From contig DHZF01000027.1 of the NCBI GenBank assembly GCA_002414505.1, positions 265 through 33,256 of the forward strand: DNA of 32,992 nt. The letters are read 5' to 3'. Position numbers and translations under genes: made by a program. Positions 7,946-14,276 of this stretch are shown in pieces; the stretch's first letter is position 1; the number at the start of each line of letters is the position of its first letter. The notes below the pieces were generated by a model. It did no database searches, was not told the origin of the DNA, and worked only from the letters and a program-made list of their open reading frames with translations. The stretch is from Hyphomonas sp. UBA5111 (lineage in GTDB: Bacteria > Pseudomonadota > Alphaproteobacteria > Caulobacterales > Hyphomonadaceae).

Positions 7946-9622
7946 CTAGTCCTTGTGTACCTCACCGCCCCGATTGCGCAGCGCTTTCGGCATGTTTGCC
8001 TTTGAGCGCTGCTGTTGCGGACGAGGTTGGGGCGCCGGACGCGGCTGCGGCCGGGGTTGCGGCGCAGCGCGGGCCGGCTGGCGCTGGGCCTGCGGCTTTG
8101 GCTGTGGCCGGGCCTGTTGCACGGGACGCACTTGCGGTTTTGGCCGCGCCTGCTGTTTCGCAGGCTGCCTCACCTGTTGTCGGGCTTGCGGCTGGGGACG
8201 AGGCGTCACTTGCTGGCGCGTCTGGACTTGAGGACGTTGCGGGACTGGACGCCGTTCCGTCTGCGTGTTCCTCAGCGCCTTGGGACGGGAGTTCATGTCC
8301 ACTTTTTGCGGCGCCCGCGGCGTGGTTGTTGGCCTGCGCTCGGTTTGCACGCGGGTGCGCTGTGTTGCAGGCGGTTGCACTTGGCGCACTTGCGGGCGCT
8401 GGGCTGCGGGACGGTTTGGCTGAATGGTCCGTACATTCGGTTGCGGGCGCTCAGCCGAGCCGATATTGGCACGCTGCGGACGGCCCGGCACAGCCTGGGG
8501 ACGGCGCAATTGCCTGGCGTCCTGGGCCTGCGGCCCACCCGCGAGCGCGTTCGGCGCGGTGCGGGTTACAGTGCCGATCTGTCCGCTTCTGCGGTCTCCG
8601 CGATTGCCAGTGCGGCCATCATCCCGGCGACCCCGGTCCGCATAGTCCCCATCATTGCGACCATTCCGTCCATCATGGCGACCGTCGCGCGGACGATCTC
8701 CCCGGTCCCCACGATCCCCTCGGGGGCTGTCGCCCACAGGCCGGATGGACGAGATATTGTCGTTCAGACGGATACCATTCAGCCGGTCGGTGGAGGCGTC
8801 TACAATCTGGCAGCGACCTTTGTAGTTCGCGTGTTCGCAGACCTCCCACTGGCCAGACCGGATGCGCAGCGACGAGATATTGTCGTTGAACCGGTACCGG
8901 CTGAGATCGGAGATGCCTTTGTTCAGGCCGAGCGAAGCGCCGCGTTCGTAAGAATCCGTATAGAGCGTCACCGCGCCATTGCGCGCGCCATAATGACCCT
9001 TCAGCGGCGGGCGTTCCTTGCGGTAATTGTGGTGGCCATAATGAGGGTTGGCTCCGTAGCGGGTCCACCCGAAACCATACGGTCCGTGACCCAGGCGGGG
9101 GCTGTAATAGCCATAGGAGCGGTAACTGGGCGAATAGCCATAATGGTAGACGCTGATGCTCGTACTCGCGCCGTAGCCATGCGAATAATTGTCATATCCG
9201 TAGCGCGCATTATCGGCGTACCGGATATAGCCGGACTGATCGCGCGTAAACATCAGGCCGTGCTCGGCCTCGGTGTATTCATATATCGGGCGAACCGAAC
9301 TCAGCTCACCCTCCAGCCCATACCAGCCGAGATCCTGGACATCGCCGCGAACGAACACACAGCGGCCGGTGAAATCGCTATGCTCGCACAGCTCCCACGC
9401 TCCCGACAGGACAGCCACAGAGCGGGCACGGTCGTTGAAATAATAATCGTTCAGAGAATAGGCAGGATCGAAGACTTCCCGCACTTCACCGCGAAAATCC
9501 TCACCGCTGAACAGCATGAGGCCGGCTGGCTGATCATTGGTCTCGTATTGCGCAACTGCAGCGCCCGCGACAGTAAGCGGGAGCGCAAGGACGGCGCCGA
9601 AGCGGATCAATCTGGCGAACAT
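7946..9622 (-). CDS. Secreted beta/gamma-crystallin protein with long Arg/Pro/Gln-rich tail
   Basis: This 558-residue protein has a signal peptide (cleavage likely after AVA at 24). A first beta/gamma-crystallin domain at about 34-112 has degraded calcium motifs (NDRARS). A Tyr/Gly/His-rich linker follows at about 130-212. A second crystallin domain at about 216-295 has two intact motifs (NDNISS at 246-251 and 287-292). An Arg/Asp/Gly stretch (300-345, including RGDRGDRGDR) leads to about 200 residues of Arg/Pro/Gln repeats with almost no acidic residues. The motif PKALRN occurs twice in the tail. The basic disordered tail may bind polyanions such as LPS, exopolysaccharide or DNA; that is inference. 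The start has GAGG 9 bp upstream, 66 bp after rimM. Confidence 0.8.
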   Translation of the reverse strand: MFARLIRFGAVLALPLTVAGAAVAQYETNDQPAGLMLFSGEDFRGEVREVFDPAYSLNDYYFNDRARSVAVLSGAWELCEHSDFTGRCVFVRGDVQDLGWYGLEGELSSVRPIYEYTEAEHGLMFTRDQSGYIRYADNARYGYDNYSHGYGASTSISVYHYGYSPSYRSYGYYSPRLGHGPYGFGWTRYGANPHYGHHNYRKERPPLKGHYGARNGAVTLYTDSYERGASLGLNKGISDLSRYRFNDNISSLRIRSGQWEVCEHANYKGRCQIVDASTDRLNGIRLNDNISSIRPVGDSPRGDRGDRGDRPRDGRHDGRNGRNDGDYADRGRRDDGRTGNRGDRRSGQIGTVTRTAPNALAGGPQAQDARQLRRPQAVPGRPQRANIGSAERPQPNVRTIQPNRPAAQRPQVRQVQPPATQRTRVQTERRPTTTPRAPQKVDMNSRPKALRNTQTERRPVPQRPQVQTRQQVTPRPQPQARQQVRQPAKQQARPKPQVRPVQQARPQPKPQAQRQPARAAPQPRPQPRPAPQPRPQQQRSKANMPKALRNRGGEVHKD

Positions 9623-9688
9623 GGGCAGTTACCTCATTCTTAACGTACCCTTTATGACAGGATACGCCTGAACGAGCGGCAACATGGG

Positions 9689-10240
9689 TCAATTGGCTGG
9701 TTCAGCCTCATCTCCGGGCGCGGCCCATTCGGCCAGATCCGGAATGATGATGCGGGATGTGGCAAGGTCCACGGTCGGCACATCGGCCAGCGTAAAAGGC
9801 ACAAGAACCGTGTCGCCCCGATCCGCCAGGCGGACTTCGAGCAAATCATCTGCACCGAAATTCTGGACCGCCTTGACGGTCCCGGCGAGTTCACTGCCGC
9901 CTGCAAACACCTGCAGGCCGACCAGGTCCTCAATGTAGAACTCGTCATCATCTGGTTCCGGCAGCTTCGCGCGGGGCACATGCAGCAGCGTGCCACGCAT
10001 CGCGTCCCATTCTTCCTTTTGCTTCTGCTCTTTCGGGCGGACGATGAAATGGTCCTTGCCGGACCGCGCCGATTGCGGCGTCAGCACGGGTTTTCCGGCT
10101 TCATCGGTCAGCGCCCCATAGGTGAACACATCGTCCGGGTCGGCGGTGAAGCTTTTCACCCGCACATCGCCGCGTACGCCATGGGCGCCCTTGATGACGC
10201 CCACGACAATAAGTCTCTCAGTGTTTGATCTCGCGCTCAT
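9689..10240 (-). CDS. rimM: 16S rRNA processing protein RimM
   Basis: RimM helps mature the 3' domain of 16S rRNA and binds protein uS19. The 183-residue protein shows the N-terminal VGVIKGAHGVRGDVRVKSF barrel and the C-terminal PRC-barrel-like part with FYIEDLVGLQVF, NFGADDLLEV and VLVPFT plus VPTVDL. The gene is flanked on both sides, same strand, by beta/gamma-crystallin genes (50 bp after one, 66 bp before the other) instead of by rpsP and trmD as is normal. Its Shine-Dalgarno sequence is weak, so it may depend on upstream transcription and translation. Confidence 0.95.
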   Translation of the reverse strand: MSARSNTERLIVVGVIKGAHGVRGDVRVKSFTADPDDVFTYGALTDEAGKPVLTPQSARSGKDHFIVRPKEQKQKEEWDAMRGTLLHVPRAKLPEPDDDEFYIEDLVGLQVFAGGSELAGTVKAVQNFGADDLLEVRLADRGDTVLVPFTLADVPTVDLATSRIIIPDLAEWAAPGDEAEPAN

Positions 10241-10290
10241 GCCGCTTCTCTAGCGACCGAATGGCGGAGCGCAAGCAGGCAAGCGCCGTA

Positions 10291-10965
10291 TCAGCGCCAG
10301 CCATCATAGGCGCGGATGGAAGAAATATTGTCATTCATCCGGATCGGCTTCAGATCACCTGCGCCGCCCTGCAACACTTCGCACCGGCCGCGATAGTTCG
10401 CATGCTCGCAAACCAGCCAGCTGCCTCCGGTGACAAGGAAGGAGCTTGCGCGGTCATTGAAGCGGTATTGGCTGAGGTCTGGAATATCCTGCTGGACCTC
10501 GATCCCCTGCCCGCGCTGAGCGGAATCCGGGAACAGGACGAGGCCTGCATTCCAGCCGCCCCGACGGCCCCGGCTGTTGCCATGCCCGTTGCCGCGATAG
10601 GTGGCCGGGCGAAGCGAGGAGACATTGTCGTTCAGGCGATAGGCATTCAGCCGATCCGTACTGACATCGACAATTTCGCACCGGCCCCGGAAATTGGCAT
10701 CGGTGCAAAGCTCCCACGCGCCCGACTGGATCACGATGGAGGATGCACGATCATTGAAGCGCAGCCGGGCAAGGTCCGGCTCGGCGCCGTGAATGCGCAA
10801 GCCTTCACCGGAGAAGCCGGAATCGGAATAGAGGACAGCGCCGCTGCCGCCCCCCCGATAGGAACTGTCATGATATCGCCCACGGTCCGCACTGGCGGGA
10901 AGCGCAAGGGCCGCCATGCCGAGCGCCGCCAGCGGCAAGGTTCTGAACAATCTGGTCTTGAGCAT
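10291..10965 (-). CDS. Secreted two-domain calcium-type beta/gamma-crystallin protein
   Basis: The 224-residue protein has a signal peptide (ends about ASA, residue 26), a Gly/Arg-rich spacer and two beta/gamma-crystallin domains at about 42-120 and 140-219. Each domain holds two copies of the (N/D)(N/D)xx(S/T)S calcium clamp: NDRASS at 71-76, NDNVSS at 112-117, NDRASS at 170-175 and NDNISS at 211-216. All four clamps are intact. Each domain also has GxW..C and N(F/Y)RGRCE, suggesting a disulfide within the domain. Known microbial relatives are extracellular calcium-binding proteins. AGGAGA lies 7 bp upstream. It follows the rpsP terminator and precedes rimM, so it probably starts its own transcript. 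Confidence 0.88.
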   Translation of the reverse strand: MLKTRLFRTLPLAALGMAALALPASADRGRYHDSSYRGGGSGAVLYSDSGFSGEGLRIHGAEPDLARLRFNDRASSIVIQSGAWELCTDANFRGRCEIVDVSTDRLNAYRLNDNVSSLRPATYRGNGHGNSRGRRGGWNAGLVLFPDSAQRGQGIEVQQDIPDLSQYRFNDRASSFLVTGGSWLVCEHANYRGRCEVLQGGAGDLKPIRMNDNISSIRAYDGWR

Positions 10966-10977
10966 ATCGGGTCTCCT

Positions 10978-11014
10978 TTCAGGTCGCCTCTGGTATTAAA
11001 GGAAGCGACCTGAA
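10978..11014. promoter_or_regulatory. 10-bp perfect inverted repeat directly upstream of the crystallin ribosome-binding site
   Basis: TTCAGGTCGC (10978-10987) and GCGACCTGAA (11005-11014) are perfect inverted copies separated by 17 bp. In the crystallin transcript the 3' arm abuts the AGGAGA ribosome-binding site. It could be an RNA leader hairpin that controls translation or an operator for a dimeric protein over the promoter. There is no T-run, so it is not a standard terminator. Confidence 0.5.
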
Positions 11015-11068
11015 CGGCGATTTTGTTCCCTGTTGCCCAGGGTTCAGAGACCCGGCATCGCGCGTACG

Positions 11069-11099
11069 AAAAAGGCCGGCACCCAGAAGGGCACCGGCC
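11069..11099 (-). terminator. Rho-independent terminator of the ffh-rpsP unit
   Basis: Reading the minus strand, an 11-bp GC-rich stem with two G-U pairs (11089-11099 with 11074-11084) and a TTCT tetraloop is followed by five T. It lies 25 bp after the rpsP stop and separates rpsP from the crystallin-rimM genes. Confidence 0.85.
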
Positions 11100-11124
11100 A
11101 TATCCCGAGACTGGCAAGCCAGTC

Positions 11125-11556
11125 TTATTCCGAAGCTGCTTCCTCAGCAGGCGCTTCTTCGGCCGGCGCTTCTTCAGCTGGGGCCGCAGCGGCTTCAGCT
11201 GCTGCTTTTGCCTTCTCGGCTTTCTCTTCAGCGCGTTCCTGAGCTTTCTTGCCCGGCTCACCCTTTTTCGGGTTGTCGCCGTGCGCCCATTCTACGATTG
11301 GCTTGCCGTCCAGTTCGATCTTGGACAGGAAGCGTGCGACGCGATCGGTCGGCTGGGCACCCTTGCGGAGCCATTCGGACGCTTTCTCGGCATCGATCTG
11401 GACGCGGAATTCCGAATCTTTCGGAAGGCGTGGATCATAGGAACCGATTTTCTCGACGAAACGGCCGTCGCGCGGGGCGCGGGCATCCGCGATGACCACG
11501 GAATAGAAGGGGCGTTTCTTGGACCCGCCACGGGCGAGTCGGATCTTGAGGGCCAT
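11125..11556 (-). CDS. rpsP: 30S ribosomal protein bS16 with Ala/Glu/Pro-rich tail
   Basis: bS16 is a 30S assembly protein. The core shows [39 protein letters not shown] and [15 protein letters not shown]. The protein has 143 residues; after the core there is a Lys/Ala/Glu stretch and three near-copies of a five-residue PAEEA unit, encoded by an imperfect 15-bp DNA repeat at about 11140-11190. Such tails are common in alphaproteobacterial bS16. AGGAGA lies 8 bp upstream. It follows the chorismate mutase gene by 41 bp and ends in a terminator. Confidence 0.96.
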   Translation of the reverse strand: MALKIRLARGGSKKRPFYSVVIADARAPRDGRFVEKIGSYDPRLPKDSEFRVQIDAEKASEWLRKGAQPTDRVARFLSKIELDGKPIVEWAHGDNPKKGEPGKKAQERAEEKAEKAKAAAEAAAAPAEEAPAEEAPAEEAASE

Positions 11557-11597
11557 GTGTGTATCTCCTGTAAATCTGGCGTCTCGGGGTCGTATTC

Positions 11598-11918
11598 TCA
11601 GTCGTCGGTCTCAAGACCGCGAATGTGCTCATGATGACGGATGACTTCCGCCACAATGAAATTCAGTAATTTCTCGGCAAAGGCGGGGTCGAGCCCGCTT
11701 TCCTGAGCCAAGCGGCGCAGCCGGTCGATCTGGCGCGCCTCGCGGTCCTTGTCCGCAGGCGGCATATTGTGCACAGCCTTCAGTTTGCCCACTTCCTGCG
11801 TCGCCTTGAAGCGCTCGGCCAGGGTGTGGATGATGATCGCATCCAGATTGTCGATGCTGGAGCGCAGCTTGGTCAGCTGCAGCAGGGCCAGCGCGTCGGT
11901 GTCTGTGTCGGTATTCAT
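11598..11918 (-). CDS. Chorismate mutase, AroQ type
   Basis: This 106-residue all-helical enzyme would convert chorismate to prephenate for Phe/Tyr synthesis. It has the AroQ pattern [20 protein letters not shown] (R19, then R36), KLK near 45-47 and a D-R-E-A-R block at 58-62, in positions matching the active-site basic residues of the E. coli domain. It is a stand-alone domain with no fused dehydratase or dehydrogenase. Its start overlaps the ffh stop in ATGA, and rpsP follows 41 bp later; I recall the same placement after ffh in other alphaproteobacteria. Confidence 0.9.
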   Translation of the reverse strand: MNTDTDTDALALLQLTKLRSSIDNLDAIIIHTLAERFKATQEVGKLKAVHNMPPADKDREARQIDRLRRLAQESGLDPAFAEKLLNFIVAEVIRHHEHIRGLETDD

Positions 11919-13387
11919 TTCTTCTTCCCTCCCCCAAGCCCGGGAAGGCCGCCCATGCCCGGAGGCAGACCGCCGCCGCCAAGGCCCGGCAAGCCGCCAC
12001 CGGCGCCGCCCATCTTGGCAAGGTCGCCCGGCGAGATGCCGGCGGCCTGGGCCATATTCATCATGTTCTTCATGCCGCCCTTCTGGCGCATCTTCTTCAT
12101 CATGCCGGCCATCTGCTGGTGCATCTTCAGCACCTTGTTGACCTCTTGCACGGTGACGCCCGCGCCGGCGGCAATCCGCTTGCGGCGCGAGGCATTCAGG
12201 ATGGCGGGCTTGCGGCGCTCCTTGCGGGTCATCGACAGGATGATCGCTTCCTGGCGCTTCAGCACATTGTCGTCGAGATTGGCCGAATCCATCGCGGCCT
12301 TCGCCTTGCGCGCGCCGGGCAACATGCCCATCAGGCCGCCGAGGCCGCCCATGCGCTGCATCTGGCGGAACTGGTCGGCCATGTCCTCAAGGTCGAACTC
12401 GCCCTTGCGGAGTTTCTCCGCCATGCGCTCGGCCTTTTCGGCGTCCATCTGCTCGGCGGCTTTCTCGACCAGCGAGACAATGTCGCCCTGTCCGAGAATG
12501 CGGCCGGCGACGCGCTTGGCATCGAAGGCATCCAGGCCATCCAGCTTTTCGCCGACGCCCATGAACTTGATCGGCAGGCCGGTGACGGCCCGCATGGAGA
12601 GCGCGGCGCCGCCGCGGCCATCGCCATCCATCCGTGTCAGGACAAGCCCGGTGAGCGGCAAGCGGGCGTTGAAACGGCTCGCGGTTTCTACGGCGTCCTG
12701 GCCCGTCAGGGCATCGGCCACGAGCAGCGTTTCAGACGGGTTCGCGATCTGCGCGATCTCCGCCACTTCATTCATCATCTGCTCGTCGATCGTCGTGCGA
12801 CCGGCGGTATCGAGAATGAGCACGTCATAACCGCTGATCTTGGCGGCGTTCAGGGCGCGGCGGGCAATATCTGCCGGCAGCTGGCCCTGGATGATCGGCA
12901 GGGCGCTGACATTCTCGTTGCACTGGTCGGCGAGGATGGCGAGTTGTTCCATGGCCGCCGGGCGACGCGTGTCGAGCGAAGCGAGCAGGACGCGCTTGCG
13001 CTCCTTTTCCGACAGGCGCTTGGCCAGCTTGCCGGTCGTGGTCGTCTTACCGGAGCCCTGAAGACCGGCCATCATGATGATCGCTGGTGGGCTGTCGATA
13101 CGCAGGCTGGTGTCAGCCTCTTCGCCGCCGAGCATGTCGACGAGCGCGTCGTAAACGATCTTGATGACTTGCTGGCCCGGCTTCACCGAGCGAATGACTT
13201 CCTCGCCCACAGCGCGCGAGCGCACACCGTCGATGAAGTCCTTGACCACAGGCAGGGCGACGTCCGCCTCGAGAAGGGCGACCCGGATTTCGCGCAGGGC
13301 GGCGTTCACGTCCTTTTCGGACAGTGCCCCGCGGCCCGTCAGGCCGTCGAAAATTCCTCCAAGGCGTTCGCTCAGCGTGTCGAACAT
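11915..13387 (-). CDS. ffh: Signal recognition particle protein Ffh (SRP54)
   Basis: Ffh binds signal sequences and SRP RNA and delivers ribosomes to FtsY at the membrane. I start at MFDTLSERLGGIFDGL (490 residues), because AAGGAG lies about 8 bp before this ATG. The GTPase NG domain holds GLQGSGKTTT (108-117), DTRRPAA (139-145), DTAGRT (193-198) and TRMDGDGRGG (251-260). The Met-rich M domain runs from about 320 to 450. The protein ends in a Gly/Leu/Pro-rich tail and KKK. It is the first gene of ffh - chorismate mutase - rpsP. Confidence 0.97.
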   Translation of the reverse strand: MFDTLSERLGGIFDGLTGRGALSEKDVNAALREIRVALLEADVALPVVKDFIDGVRSRAVGEEVIRSVKPGQQVIKIVYDALVDMLGGEEADTSLRIDSPPAIIMMAGLQGSGKTTTTGKLAKRLSEKERKRVLLASLDTRRPAAMEQLAILADQCNENVSALPIIQGQLPADIARRALNAAKISGYDVLILDTAGRTTIDEQMMNEVAEIAQIANPSETLLVADALTGQDAVETASRFNARLPLTGLVLTRMDGDGRGGAALSMRAVTGLPIKFMGVGEKLDGLDAFDAKRVAGRILGQGDIVSLVEKAAEQMDAEKAERMAEKLRKGEFDLEDMADQFRQMQRMGGLGGLMGMLPGARKAKAAMDSANLDDNVLKRQEAIILSMTRKERRKPAILNASRRKRIAAGAGVTVQEVNKVLKMHQQMAGMMKKMRQKGGMKNMMNMAQAAGISPGDLAKMGGAGGGLPGLGGGGLPPGMGGLPGLGGGKKK

Positions 13388-13459
13388 CTTTGTCGCTCCT
13401 TTGCCGTTTGTCAGAGCCTCTGACATAGGCGCTTAAACCCATTGCACAAAGCAGAAGAG

Positions 13460-13489
13460 CCCCGCTGAGCGACACTTCGCCGGGCGGGG
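13460..13489 (-). terminator. Possible weak terminator after the GNAT gene
   Basis: A 6-bp GC stem (13484-13489 with 13460-13465) with an inner GCG/CGC pairing lies between the GNAT stop and ffh. On the minus strand it is followed by a pyrimidine-rich stretch (CTCTTCTG) but not a true T-run. The rest of the 190-bp gap presumably carries the ffh promoter, which I could not pin down. Confidence 0.3.
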
Positions 13490-13577
13490 GGCCTCGCTGA
13501 CCTCATGGATCAGTCAAAGCGCGCTTTTCAAATTTGCGCAGATGTTGGCGCGCCTAAAGCATGCGGGGGCCCATGCG

Positions 13578-14168
13578 TCAAGCGAGTTGCAGCGCGCGTA
13601 CCTGGTCTCGCAACAGGCTGATCGCAGCCTTGATCTCCTCTCCGACCAGGCTGAGGACGACCATATTCGCCCATGTGCCCCCGGCGGTGCGCATGTAATT
13701 GCGGATCAGCCCTTCGCGCTGGGCGCCCATCTTGGAAAAGGCGCGGATCGCGCGATCATTCTGTTCCGGCACGAAATAGGAGATCCGGCGGAAGCGGGCG
13801 GCATGGGCGCGGGTAAGCAAGGCAAGCTGGGTCGCCGGCACAATCGCGGTGCCGCGATACTTCTTCGGATGCCAGACAAACCCGATTTCGAGCCGCCGGT
13901 GCGTGCGGGAGACCCGTTCGAACGCAGCGAGGCCCGCAAACTCTCCGGTCGCCTTGTCGACAACATAGAAGGGATAGAAGGTCTCGGTCGCCTTCATGTC
14001 CAGGCTATGGTCCATATAGGCCTCAAGGCTGGTGCCGGTCGGCATGACCGGCATCCATTGCCACATGGATTCGGCGATCCCGGTCGCGAGCACGACCTCC
14101 TTGTGTTCCGCCGTGAGCGTGTCGAGGCGAACCACATCATTTTCCGGGGCCGGGTCAGCGAGGTTCAT
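13578..14168 (-). CDS. GNAT family N-acetyltransferase (RimJ/RimL-like)
   Basis: The 196-residue protein has the layout of the RimJ/RimL branch: FYPFYVVDKATGEFAGLAAF, then RRLEIGFVWHPKKYRGT (substrate strand plus the acetyl-CoA loop region), followed by RISYFVPEQNDRAIRAFSKMGAQREG, written here in parts: RISYFVPEQNDRAI and AFSKMGAQREG. That last block is the typical N-x-x-S/A-x-x-A-x-x-K-x-G-F variant. The substrate, either a ribosomal protein N-terminus or a small amine, is unknown. No clear ribosome-binding site is seen. An AT-rich hairpin region separates it from the upstream peptidase gene. Confidence 0.85.
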   Translation of the reverse strand: MNLADPAPENDVVRLDTLTAEHKEVVLATGIAESMWQWMPVMPTGTSLEAYMDHSLDMKATETFYPFYVVDKATGEFAGLAAFERVSRTHRRLEIGFVWHPKKYRGTAIVPATQLALLTRAHAARFRRISYFVPEQNDRAIRAFSKMGAQREGLIRNYMRTAGGTWANMVVLSLVGEEIKAAISLLRDQVRALQLA

Positions 14169-14224
14169 ATTTCAAATCATTAGGCCAGAGGCCGGACATG
14201 GCAAGCAAAACCATATCCGGACTT

Positions 14225-14271
14225 ATAAGTTCCTTTTTAAAACTATAATTAAGTTTCAAAAAGGAACTTAT
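14225..14271. repeat. 47-bp AT-rich inverted repeat (long hairpin)
   Basis: ATAAGTTCCTTTTT (14225-14238) and AAAAAGGAACTTAT (14258-14271) are perfect 14-bp inverted copies; inside them AAACT (14240-14244) and AGTTT (14252-14256) pair further around a 7-nt loop, with one A-C mismatch. It begins 6 bp after the peptidase stop. The stem is far more AT-rich than its surroundings. It may be an unusual bidirectional terminator or a small mobile or regulatory palindrome. Confidence 0.7.
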
Positions 14272-14276
14272 GTTGC

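Noticed and set aside
8015..9643. 542-residue open frame on the plus strand opposite the crystallin-tail gene
   Set aside because: The frame is open because of the biased codons of the Arg/Pro/Gln tail; the minus-strand reading has a signal peptide, crystallin domains and a ribosome-binding site.
12119..13423. 434-residue open frame opposite ffh
   Set aside because: Pure shadow of ffh, whose motifs are unmistakable.
14237..14252. TTAA-N8-TTAA, reminiscent of a CtrA box
   Set aside because: CtrA sites need a 7-bp spacing; these TTAA words are simply part of the AT-rich palindrome.
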